NCBI RefSeq assembly: GCF_022965805.1
Contig: NC_133104.1
Coordinates: 43,072,682 to 43,136,681 of the forward strand
Length of the DNA: 64,000 nt
Reading direction: 5' to 3'
DNA from: Primulina eburnea
Lineage: Eukaryota; Streptophyta; Magnoliopsida; Lamiales; Gesneriaceae
Positions 36,766-48,265 of the stretch are shown one piece after another. The notes under the pieces were generated by a model. The model made no database searches. It was given only the letters and a program-made list of their open reading frames with translations, and was not told the DNA's origin. The position numbers were made by a program, and so were the translations under genes. Each line of letters opens with the position of its first letter. The stretch's first letter is position 1.

Positions 36766-37469
36766 TTTTTGTATTTTATTTTTTGGATATAGATACAGGC
36801 TAAGTTACTCGATTAGAAAACACTTTATACTTCCATTTAAATTTTCAATTTTTTTACATATTGATTCTTGTAACTTCTCGTTTTTAATGTAGATGAAAAT
36901 TTGCAAGCTGTTCCGTATCTACATATTATTTTCATTTATTCGGAGGATCATTTATGCATATATCAAATTTCTCAACACTTAACATATAATAAAAAAATCA
37001 ATTCTGTATCGTAAAAAAATATATTAAAATCTGTAATACTTTGCAAGTATACAGTATTATCTTTAATGAAACCGAGTAAACAAAATAAATGTCTACATTA
37101 ACGAGTACTGGGAATTCAGCCGAATATGCAGTAAATGCATGGTACGTAATAAATAAATAGCTCGAAATTTATAGGTGATTTCCGTTTAAACTTTCAAAGA
37201 GTCTAATATATCTATGGGTGAATCTTACACGTTAAGGAGCATATTAATACTATTTGATCGTATTTTATTTTGAATAATAAATTAATTATTAATATATAAA
37301 ATAAATGCTGAAATTCATAAAATATCATCCCATATAATGATTTTTTCTTTTTCAATAATTTTTTTCGTTTTTTTATCATCTGACACTTTTTTCCTCCTAA
37401 TTAAGAGAAATTTTTGTAGATTATGTTTTGTTTATTTTCGATATTGTCCAAGTCAAATCCAACCCTCCA
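36766..37469. other. Intergenic, AT-rich
   Basis: Nothing recognised. Confidence 0.5.
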
Positions 37470-37477
37470 TCCCCAAT

Positions 37478-38207
37478 TAAGGATGACAATTTCCTCTGAA
37501 CCCGATGAAGGATCCGATACCCGACTCGAATAGAAGAGGGTATGGAGAGATTTTTAGACCCGATTAAATAATTGGATAATCGGATATGGGGATTTTCGGG
37601 TTTGGGTATGGAGGCAGATTTGATATTAAAAGATTCATCTTCTCAAATACAAGTAAATCATACATATATAGTAATTATATTTATTTATATTAAAGATTCA
37701 TCTTCTCAAATTCAAGTAAATCGATACTTTTTTCTTTTCTCTTCCTTTCGCTTTAACTTTTACGTTTCAAGGTTTACCACTATTTTATTTTTCATTCAAT
37801 TTTTCATCTACTTCGTTGGTAAGTTTATTTCATGTTTGACTTTAAAAATTGAAAAATATTTTATTTTTGTTGAATTGCATATTTTTATTCAACTAATATA
37901 AACTATTTTTAATATTTTGTTATTTTTTCTATAAATTTATTTTGCAAATTTTTATCATTAATAATTTTTCATATCATTCATTTAAATAATTTTTTAAATA
38001 TTCATAACTTCATTTGAAAATTTTAACTTTGAAAAAAATAAATTGTATATGATAATAGGGTATTTGGGTAGAATCCAATGGATATAGGGATGATGATGAA
38101 ATTCAATACCCGATGGGTATGAGGATGGGTATGGGGATGCATTTAATAAATGAGTATGAAGATGGATGTATGAAATCCGACCCATACCCTACCCATTGCC
38201 ATCCATA
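37478..38207. mobile_element. hAT-type MITE family B, short copy
   Basis: 730 bp with a perfect 8-bp target duplication TCCCCAAT (37470-37477 and 38208-38215). Ends TAAGGATGACAAT and, reverse complemented, TATGGATGGCAATGGG. It is a deletion relative of the copy at 34703-35724 and has an internal duplication of ATTAAAGATTCATCTTCTCA. No coding capacity. Confidence 0.87.
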
Positions 38208-38296
38208 TCCCCAATCTTACATGTTTTTTTGTATTGTTTTTTTTTTAATTCGAAATCGGGGATAATATATTATTAAATAGTTTTCATGGCATAAAC

Positions 38297-38445
38297 TTGT
38301 GTGAGACAGTCTCACGGGTCATATTTTGTGAGACAGGTCATCCATGAAAAAATATTACTTTTTTATGCTAGGAGTATTTCTTTTTATTGTGAATATCGGT
38401 AGGTTGACTCGTTTCATATATAAAGATTCGTGAGACCGTCTCACA
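38297..38445. mobile_element. GTGAGAC-palindrome MITE, copy 6
   Basis: TTGTGTGAGACAGTCTCACG at the left, the GTCATCCATGAAAAAATATT core, and TTCGTGAGACCGTCTCACAA at the right. Confidence 0.85.
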
Positions 38446-38890
38446 AGAGACCTACTCATAGTTCATACAGTCCAGACCCGTTTTTCTCTCTCGAAATATT
38501 ATTTACCGGTTTAATTCTTAAAGTTTTTAAAATTAACTCATTCACGTCCTCGATGTTAAGTCACTTACAGTTAACAAAGTTTTCACCTTTTTGTCACACA
38601 CTTTCATTGTTGTGCCAATTAAATCACAGAAGCCCTAATTTTACAAGCATGTATATTCAAAAAAATTCATAGATATATTGAACAATCATCGAATATGATG
38701 GTCATATCATACTTATAACCAATCCTAATATTTTCTTCGTTCGATTCAAATTTTACTAACGGCATTATTAATGTATTTACATAGTTTTCTTGTAAACTTC
38801 GATGCAAACTACGTAAACCTCTGAACTAATACAATGACGTACAAATCAAGTTAACCAACAATGTGAATTACTTCTCACGCTAATGCAATT
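38446..38890. other. Intergenic
   Basis: No supported gene. Confidence 0.5.
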
Positions 38891-38893
38891 TGT

Positions 38894-39004
38894 TGGGCTC
38901 GATTTCATGTAATTGGGCCGCCCAGTATACTTTTATCAGTTTATATAATCCCTAGGAATATATGAAGTAGAACTAAGATTGGATAATAAAATGGGCCGAG
39001 CCCA
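38894..39004. promoter_or_regulatory. Cluster of site II (TGGGCY) promoter elements of PBG1
   Basis: TGGGCT at 38894, TGGGCC at 38914, TGGGCC at 38992 and AGCCCA (TGGGCT on the minus strand) at 38999. Such TCP-bound elements cluster in promoters of housekeeping plant genes, and the start codon lies about 170-280 bp downstream. The role is inferred from motif and position. Confidence 0.55.
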
Positions 39005-39169
39005 AAGTCATCAAAAGCCCTATCCAACAGAGGCCTGATAATGTTTTCTTGTGTGAAGGGAAACCCGATGTTCAAGTAATTGAGGATCGATCGTGATAGA
39101 CAAACCTAAGCTAAAATTCGACATTTTTCTACCGTACTCTGTTCGTTGCATCAAGATCGCTCGCAAATC

Positions 39170-41762
39170 ATGGCAATTAATGTAAGTTCATCATGGGTTC
39201 CATAGCATCGAATTAAATTTGGTTCCTGCGATTTTGTATTAATATATATTATTTGGGGTTTAATGATTTCAGTTGGTCGATTCAACTCCAGCTATGAACA
39301 ATTTGCTCGGTTCGGAAATGGATTCTCAGAGAACTCTGTATGATTTCTGGCATCGAATCTACTTATGAACATGTGATACATTAATTTTGATATGAGCATA
39401 CCTAGGGTTTTGGCTGCCAGTGTTATGGTGCTGTTTGGTCGGGATTTTATCCATTTTAACTTAGTTTAGCCAAGGTTTTTTGAATGTGTGATGGTAAAAA
39501 TTTTTGGGAGTTTATTAAATTTCTTGTTATTTGCTGTTCTTTCGTTTAGTAGTTTGGTTTCTGAATTTGAGAGATATTTTTAATTTTTTTTTGTGTTTGT
39601 TGTCTTTAATATTCTATGCATGATGCAATGACAGCAAGATGAGGTCTTTTGAAAAGAAAATGGAGTCCTGGCTCTCAGCTGCTAGATCATAGAGTTTCTT
39701 TACTTTTTGTTATGGAATTAGATATGCTCGAATTTAGCTCAGATTTTAGTTTTATTTCTAGATTTATTATAAATGATGAAATAAAAACGTTTGGTTTTCA
39801 CAGATATGTGCCTAAGTTGTGTGTTTTGGCGTAGGTATCCATATGTGACGGGGACTTCAGTGGTTGGTCTCAAATACAAAGATGGTATTCTGTTGGCCGC
39901 TGATATGGGAGGTTGGATCACGAATCTGCATCTTCTATTATATTATTTCAACATCTAACTATATGTGTTGAGTAAATAATGAATTGCTAGGTCATGCTTG
40001 GTACTAATTTTACCAAGGTCTCCGTGTTTAGATTTCCAGGATAAAATTCCACCCCACAGTATATGTTAATACTTGAAAGGGAGATTTCTCAGGTTTAAAT
40101 ATTGGATGTCAAGATGAGCAATGGTCTGGTTCATTGAACTCCTGTTTTGCTCTGAGCGCTAATATTTGTTGCATTGTTTTACCTGCTTCCTTGTTTTGGA
40201 TTGCATTGTTCCTTCATAATTCATAAGATATAAGACTGAGTGACTCTGACATTTTTTTTGCTAGCTGTTGTTGAAGGGTATGCATTATTTTATTATTTTT
40301 ATATTGCAAATGTATGAGCATGAATTATTATTTATTATCAATGATTGTTTTCTGCATGATTGCTACTTTTCGTCACACCGAAGATGCAAGGTGGTGTTGA
40401 TTGATGACTGAGACCTTTCTTTCCGAAGTCATTCTAGTCTCCTAACACGTTCATTAATAGGTTCATATGGATCTACACTTCGGTACAAAGGTGTGGAGCG
40501 ATTGAAACCGGTTGGGAAACATTCTATTATAGGAGCCAGTGGTGAGATCAGTGATTTTCAGGAGATAATGCGCTTTCTTGACGAGCTTGTGTAAGTGTAT
40601 GGCATTCAACAGTAGTAATTTTATTTTCACGTGGCTAACATTTATTAAGACAATTATTTTATGTATTGTGGTAAATTTTTTATTCTTGCTTTGCGAATGT
40701 AGCTTGAATGATAACATGTGGGATGATGGGAACTCCTTGGGCCCTAAAGAGGTGCATAATTATCTAACCAGAGTAATGTACAATCGCCGAAACAAGTTCA
40801 ATCCATTGTGGAATTCGCTTGTGCTTGGTGGGGTTAAGAACGGGCAGAAGTATCTTGGAACGGTAGTTTTTATTTTCATATTGTTTTGTTGCACCCCCCC
40901 AAACACCCACCCACCCACAGAAAAAAAATTTCTTTCATTTTTTGTCATATCGATCATGGATTCGTTACTTTTTGAATGCATTCAGGTTAGTATGATAGGT
41001 GTACATTACTGAGGATGACCATGTCGCAACTGGATTTGGTAATCACCTAGCACGCCCTCTTTTGCGTGATGAATGGCACGAGAATTTGACTTTTGAAGAG
41101 GCTGTAAAGTTAGTGGAGAAATGTATGCGCGTGCTGCTGTATCGTGATCGATCAGCTGTTAACAAGATTCAGGTTCTCTTTATCGGGACTGAATTATTCC
41201 TGAAACTACTTATTTAAAATATTTTGATGCTATCTTGACCTTCCTTTATATTTTATTTTTGGGACTATTACTCGTTGCTTGAGATGAAGCATAAAGAACT
41301 AGTTACAATTATGTGATGTATCAAAATTCGTAGATGGTCTGGCAAAGGTATGCAATCATATATGGTTCTTGCATGATGCTATGATTGGAGATCTATTTTT
41401 GAGCTCCCGGATGTATATACATATCTATGTATTTCTTTAGCAAATTTCTTTTGAATGGAAAAAGTTTTGGGTTATTTTGAGCATACCTGATGTCTTTTTA
41501 TTTACTGTATGTATGGTTTCCCTCTAGTTCCAAATAGCTGAATCTATTCCCAAATTAACTACTGCTGGAGTGGAATGTATGACTGTTTTATGGTTGTTCA
41601 GGATTAGCTATTATACTTTTTTCAGTGACAATTAATATTACTCCACAGATTTCAAAGATCACAGAGGAAGGAGTTACAACTTTTCCGCCATACTCGTTGA
41701 AGACGTATTGGAATTTCTCTGCTTTCCAGAATCCAACTGTTGGTGCCGAGGGTTCATGGTAG
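39170..41762 (+). CDS. PBG1: 20S proteasome subunit beta-7 (PBG1), with a one-base insertion in exon 6
   Basis: Non-catalytic beta ring subunit of the 20S core. Exons: 39170-39181, 39273-39337, 39835-39911, 40461-40590, 40703-40862, 40986 (or 40999)-41172, 41649-41762. The protein reads YVTGTSVVGLKYKDGILLAA, GGSYGSTLRYKGVERLKPVG, DDHVATGFGNHLARPLLRDE, RDRSAVNKIQISKITEEGVT and ends in NPTVGAEGSW. Exon 6 from the family-like acceptor (40985) reads VSMIGVHY and then hits TGA because one extra T sits before GAGGATGAC (about 41010). A second acceptor, GATAG at 40994-40998, gives an in-frame exon (174 nt) and a 243-aa protein that loses only four residues net. Elsewhere all exons are intact. Confidence 0.88.
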
Positions 41763-42104
41763 GATGATCAAGTTATAAACTGTGTTCTGCATTTGAAATG
41801 TTTTTCAGGTTTATTTGGTTCGAATTTGGCTGGATACATTTTAAACCTGTAATTTTGTATGTTTGTTTTAGTTGCAACCCTCGGTTTGCAACCAATCAGC
41901 TACCTGAATTTCGTATCTATGTTGTGCAACGTTTTAAATTAAAGAATCATTCAGTCCAATCCCCTTAAATCATGATTAATAAACACGTGAAAGTTAATTT
42001 TGTTTTCCAATTTTTGGAATATCTTAACCCCCTCCCCCTTTTTTTTGTCAAATACGGCCATTTCTCACATGCCGTTGGTTGCAGTAGCGAGTTCCTTTTT
42101 TAAT

Positions 42105-42107
<3 letters not shown>
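41763..42107. other. 3' flank of PBG1
   Basis: Presumed 3' UTR and flanking sequence. Confidence 0.45.

Positions 42108-42160
<53 letters not shown>
42108..42160. repeat. (TA)n microsatellite
   Basis: About 26 uninterrupted AT units. Confidence 0.95.
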
Positions 42161-42163
<3 letters not shown>

Positions 42164-43753
42164 TTGTGTTTGTGAAAACTAGATTTTGGTTTATTTTATT
42201 TTAGAAATAGTGCTTTTTTCATGGATTATGAAAGCCTAATATTTTATTTTACACACTATGAACCTCAAGTTCACGATATACATATTACATAGCATTTGAC
42301 ATGTAACAAGCATTAAATGAGACACTTTTCCGACATGTTTTTATCTAGCGATGACAGTTTCTGTGAGTTAGCAAAAACTTTATCATTAGTATTCTCTTGG
42401 CATAAATTTATTTATTTTATTATCAAAAAACTATTAGGTCGAGTTTTGATTGAAAGGTTTATCTGATTTGAAATTCGAATTTCTTTCATAAATCTACTCA
42501 ATTTTCTTTAATATACAAACACACGTTCAAATCCCATGAGCTCTTAGTGCAAATATTTTTTTCAGCAAAACCAAATAACAGTAAACCTCCTCTCCATAAG
42601 GTCAGTTGCAAAAGTTATGATGTAAACTAAGATTTGAAACATATAAACACGCGTGATAAGATGCACAAAACCATGAACCAATATGGTGGATCCTCTTCTA
42701 AGAATCCAAGTGGTCAAAACTTATGTTACCTATGAATACTAGCTTGTCCACCAGTAAAGTCGGAGGTTGTCTGCCATAGAGTGTACTTCCTGGGGTTGAG
42801 GGGTTAGTCTCTCTGAAGAAGAGATGCCTCGCCTGATGTGCAAATGAAACAATGCCAGATATATTAAAAGACAGCATCTGATGTAAACAAACCAAAGAAA
42901 TGCCACTTGATTTCCAACTTTTGGCCTGTTTCCTTGGGAAAGTTTAATTGGATCAACTCCAAACTTGAATTTTTGTATAGAGTTTAATTATGTTGGAAAT
43001 CAAATACTGTTTTCTTTTTCTATAATTAAATTTTCATATATCAAGACAAAAGGTATTAAGAATATTTTGGCAAAGAAAAGTTTATTATATTTTATTAATT
43101 AAAAATAATTACTCTAAGAATATTGTGATTAATTAATTATATAGGAGTTAGTCTATGCTACATCGAGATTGTTTCTTCTCCTATTCTAATATCATTAGAT
43201 CGTGTGAGTTCCTCACATTTTTATGGAAATTGACATATATATTGATGATCTAATGACTAAAATTTGACAACATCATACAGAGATATATATTCATTATTAA
43301 ACTAGTAATTATGTAAGCAAGAATGAGTTGGAAGGACAAAAAGTAATTTAGATACTATATTAAATGTCTACTTTTTTGGCTAGGAAGAGGCGCAAATGCC
43401 GTAAACTAAAATATGACGACCAGAAATTGCAGCCGTGTAATAAATTTTGAAGTGAAAAAGTTTATTTGCCAAAACCAGTATAAATCAAGACCCCCCCAAT
43501 AGCCCACACCAAATCAAGACAACAAACAAGAGAACTCTCAGCCGTTTTCAGACGGCCACTAAATACCTACAAAACCACCCTTTCCTCCGCCGGCCACCCC
43601 ACCTCACTAACGCTATAACATTGGAGGACTTAGTCTTCTTTTTTGGTTAACAAATCTCATCAAACCCCGTGTATTCTTTTTTCTTTTTTCTTACATTTTT
43701 AAAACGTGTGGATTTTTGAGGTTCTTCTCCCTGCACTGAAAAAATTAATCTTC
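42161..43753. other. Intergenic between PBG1 and the AP2 gene
   Basis: Mostly featureless. On the minus strand at about 42720-42850 the words FFRETNPSTP and TLYGRQPPTLLVD resemble a scrap of a gypsy-type integrase end; too short to call. The last ~250 bp is the CT-rich AP2 5' leader region. Confidence 0.4.
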
Positions 43754-46700
43754 ATGGCGAAAACGTCAAAGCAGAACCTTAAAAACGGCGCTGTCAATTC
43801 GAGCGACAGGAATATTAAGGAGAGCAAAGGTGATTCTCCAAAGGCCAAACGGACACGTAAAAGTGTTCCCAGAGATTCTCCTCAGCAACGTAGCTCTGTT
43901 TATCGAGGGGTTACCAGGTAATTAATTCTCTACGTGATTTATCTTTTTTTCCACTGCATGTTGGAGTCATCCATTTATTACTGATCATCGTGAAATAATA
44001 TTTCAGACACCGGTGGACTGGTCGATATGAAGCTCATTTGTGGGATAAGAATTGCTGGAATGAATCCCAGAACAAGAAAGGAAGGCAAGGTAGGTCATGA
44101 TTTGTCAAGATTTCATTTCTTTTTTTTTTAAAAAAAATAAAAAATATTCATGATTAATTTCAGAAAGAGTGACAGAGTTTATTTAATCAAAATATGGCAT
44201 CACTAATGCGATTTCACCTTTTTTGCTCTTCGTTGGTTTGCATTGTTTTCAATGGTGGTTGATGGGATCCTACAAAAATGCAGTATATCTTGGTAAGTAT
44301 ATTGGCCATAACTATCACTTGACTTAAATATCCAAAACATAAATCCAAGAAATCCCTCTTTAAAAATTTAAACAAATGGGCATATTTAAAAAACACTTCT
44401 TTTCAGTGTTGAAAAAGCTCGTTGATTTGATCACGAATTGGCCTTTTTCACCGAATCTTATCCCATATTATGATTTTAAAATTGCGTTCTTAGGGGCCTA
44501 CGATGACGAAGAAGCAGCTGCACATGCGTATGACTTGGCTGCATTGAAGTATTGGGGACAAGACACCATCCTAAATTTTCCAGTAATTCCAACTCCAAAC
44601 AAATTAAATTGGATTATCGACTTCATGAAAATATTGGCGATTACTTGCAATCTAACGACTTATTTGATCAAAAGCTTGACTTTTTTTTTAATGTTGGTAG
44701 ATTTCCACTTATCAACAAGAGTTTAAGGAAATGGAAGGTCAATCAAAGGAAGAGTATATCGGTTCATTAAGAAGGTACAAATTTAAATAAAATCACAACC
44801 ATGTGTTGAGTGATTAGCAAAAAATTTAAAAAAAAGATTTAGTGAAAATTTATTAAATTTTATGCCCTCTTAATTTTTTTATTGTATATTTTATGGATAA
44901 TATTATATTAAAAATTAAGTACTTCATTTTGGTCAAGATTCTTGTTACCTTTTAGGTTATCAACTGATTAGTTTTCATGAACTTCAATGGCAGGAAAAGC
45001 AGTGGGTTTTCTAGAGGTGTGTCAAAGTATAGAGGAGTGGCAAGGTAGTTTCCACATTCTATTGAAATTCATTTCATCTCATTAAAAAATAATTAAAATT
45101 TTCTTTTGATAAAAAATTATATAATATTTGTTTTTACTCTCACGAAAATATTTTCTACTTGTCTCCTTTTATCTTTTCTGTATGTCCAATTTCGTGATAA
45201 AAACATATGACAAAGACTCACATAGAGCCTAATAATTAATGGCTTTGACAAAATTCACAATCTCCCAACTGAAATAATTTGATGAGATTCATAAATACTA
45301 TAGGGTCCTATGCCAAAATTTGAACTTATTAAACGGGGGTTTTTTTTTTTTTATTTTATCACATTTAACATTCCACACTTCAAACTTTGCCAATTTTGTT
45401 AACTCTATGAATATATCTCTAAAATTTGAAAGATACATGTATTATGATTTCGAGTAGAGGTGAATCTCATGTGTCGTCGGAGAAAATATTAAACATTTTT
45501 TGTATATAAAAATATAATCTTCCTTCCATTTCGTACCCAGTTTCTTGGCCATTCCTACTAATGACAATGGCTAATTTGGCTCTAGATATGGGGAAACTAA
45601 TAGGCATGATGAATTCGAGCGATTGCTATTATCTATCTATTTCCTGGTTTCAAGATTTTTATGCATTAATTATTATTTTATTTTATTTTTTTTTGCCTTT
45701 TTTTGCTTAGACATCATCACAATGGAAGATGGGAAGCTCGCATAGGAAGAGTTTTTGGCAACAAATATCTTTACCTTGGGACATATGGTACGCATAATAC
45801 ATGATATACATGCTTGATTATATGAATATATTTTTTGTAATTTAATTAATTCTTTATTTTAATTGTTAATTAACTCATTTGTTGTTTAATGCTCGAACTA
45901 TTTCCAATTAACATTAAATATAGAAATAATTATTAAACAAAATTATGGATGATAAACTTGAAAAGGACAACAAAGATGTAACCTAATAGAAAAACACTAC
46001 TTCAGAATACTTCCTTAATAATAAACCAAAATCTTTGTTGTTTTATATATATTAACAACCAAGCATAAACATCCCGATCACTAACATTAAAAATACTCTT
46101 AAATTGCATTTAAACAAACTCCAATATGTCGTCGCAAGTCTTTCGAATAATTAATTTTGGTGCTCTTAATAATGACAATGACAATTGGGTGCTTTACTTT
46201 ATAAACTCAAATCAATGCATATTTTAGATTTTTTATGTTTTTTTTTTTGTGAGAAACAACGTTATCTTTTTCAAGTAATACATGAGTTACTTTATGGTTT
46301 AAAACATATGATATATTAACATGGAATTAATAATATATGATATTATAGGGAAAATGAAAGGCATATATGGTCAAAGAATATAATGGCAAATAGTTAGTAC
46401 GTAAATTCGAAAGCAAACAAATATGGTTGGTTAATTATATTGTGTAGATCACCAACTCTCACCAGCTGGCAAGATCTGCTATTGAACATGTAATCAACTT
46501 TTAATACTTTCTCACCAAATTTTTCATGATTGATGAATTCATTAATATATAGTTATGGATTAAAGCAACCTAATTTACCAATCAACCTTGAATAATTTTT
46601 CTTATACTTCGATTTTGTGCAGCTACCCAAGAAGAAGCGGCGACTGCATATGACATGGCAGCCATACAATATCGTGGGCTCAATGCGATCACTAATTTCG

Positions 46701-47134
46701 ACCTAAGTCGTTATATCAATTTGTTGCAACCTATCGCAAGAGCAAACCCTAATGACAAAGTTGACATTAACAAGATCCACAACCCTAATCAAGAATCTGG
46801 ATCGTCAGCCTACCTTAGTTACCATGATCAAAGCTCGAGCTCGGCTGAGACCACAACCGAAACGCCACCATATCTTGGTGGCTCCACCACTGCCATGTCG
46901 GCCCTTGGAATATTGCAACAATCCTCCAAGTTCAAGGAGATGTTGGAGCAAACAGAAACATGTGACAGCCCTTTGAGCCTTTCTGAACGCGATGTTCCTC
47001 CCAGAAGTTACTTTCCTGAAGACATACAAACCTCGTTTGATTTCCAAGATTCGAGCAGGTTCGCTGAGGAGCATGACATTATTTTCGGGGACTATGATTC
47101 CTTTGCATTGCCAATGTACGAGCTTGATGATTAG
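43754..47134 (+). CDS. WRI-type double-AP2 transcription factor (WRI3/WRI4/ADAP-like)
   Basis: Nuclear regulator; family members control fatty-acid, wax and cutin supply. Exons: 43754-43917, 44007-44089, 44284-44292, 44494-44582, 44701-44774, 44994-45044, 45711-45787, 46623-47134; phases agree and give 352 aa. The N-terminus is Lys/Ser-rich ([13 protein letters not shown]). First AP2 domain: [56 protein letters not shown]. Second AP2 domain: [40 protein letters not shown]. The third exon is the 9-nt micro-exon encoding VYL, found in WRI1-type genes. The acidic C-terminus ([14 protein letters not shown]) may activate transcription. Linkage to a TLP8 gene mirrors Arabidopsis At1g16060-At1g16070. 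The gene looks intact. Confidence 0.92.
44284..44292 (+). other. 9-nt micro-exon (VYL) of the AP2 gene
   Basis: TATATCTTG sits between AATGCAG and GTAAGT. With the flanking G bases it encodes V-Y-L-G, needed to complete the first AP2 domain. Confidence 0.9.
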
Positions 47135-48265
47135 CAATAAAAGTGATATTATTTCATGACTTAGTGACTGAGATGAACTGATTCATTTTTTAAGCCAACA
47201 GGCAGATTGACACTTGATAACTTGGAGCATGCCAAAACAACTAGGTTTTTAGTACTAATTGCATGCTTCTCCTCTGTCTTCGATCGAATAGCAATGATAG
47301 ATTTTCCCCTCTATTTTATAATTAATGATGTGTAAATATAATGTTTATTCATCCATCACATTTCTTTAATATATGGTTTCTTACAGATGAATTTAACTGT
47401 TGCTGATAATGTGTCAGAATGTTGTTCTACCAATTTATTGAGTTAAAAAGTTGCTTTCATTATGGATGAAAATGAAAATATAGGACAAAAGCGCATAAAA
47501 TATTTAATGCCCTTGCATAAGGAAAATTAATGGAAAAATATAGAAAATTTCATAGTGCAATTTTTTTTTTTTCCCTTTTTTGATTTAGTAAATCGTTGTA
47601 CACGTTTTTATGATTTGATAAGATTGTTGTTACTTTGTTCCCGTGTTCAAGAATTTGCTCTACCCGAGATTTAAAATATACCGTAGTTACATAAAAATTA
47701 AAACAATACATATGGCCAACAATATTATTTAACATATATAATAACAAAAGCCTCAAATTTCCCTTTCTCCATAGATAAAAAACCATCCATTTTGTAATAA
47801 AATAATAATTTGTCCATTTTTTTATTATTGAAAAAATTCTTTATTTTTTTATTACATGTAAACTTTTAAACCTAATTTCACCTAAAGCCAAAAGTCAAAT
47901 CATGATGCAATTTCGCTTTTTTATTCCATTTTTCCTGGAGCATTTATCACGTCGCTGAAAGTCAATGGACAGTTGACGATCTTTAATTTTTGAGCCGACC
48001 GATTAAATTCGAATTAATTTGTGGGAAAACTATTTGAATGTAGATAATTTTAACCAAGACGAGAAGTTGTCGAATACACATTACAAACTAAATTTCCACA
48101 AAAATACACAGCAATGCCCAAATAAATGATCAAATTTTCATTGCCCTTTAGCTTCAAAACAAGGCCATGCTATGTTGTGTGCTTTCTAGATGTAAGCAAG
48201 TTATATTAAAATCCATAGGATTTGATTCTTACATTGGAATTTTGATCGACTGATAAATGCTAGAA
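47135..48265. other. Intergenic between convergent AP2 and TLP8 genes
   Basis: No supported gene. Confidence 0.5.

Noticed and set aside
42698..42895. Possible gypsy integrase scrap (LYGRQPPTLL)
   Set aside because: Only about ten residues resemble an integrase end, with no LTR or other retroelement domain around it.
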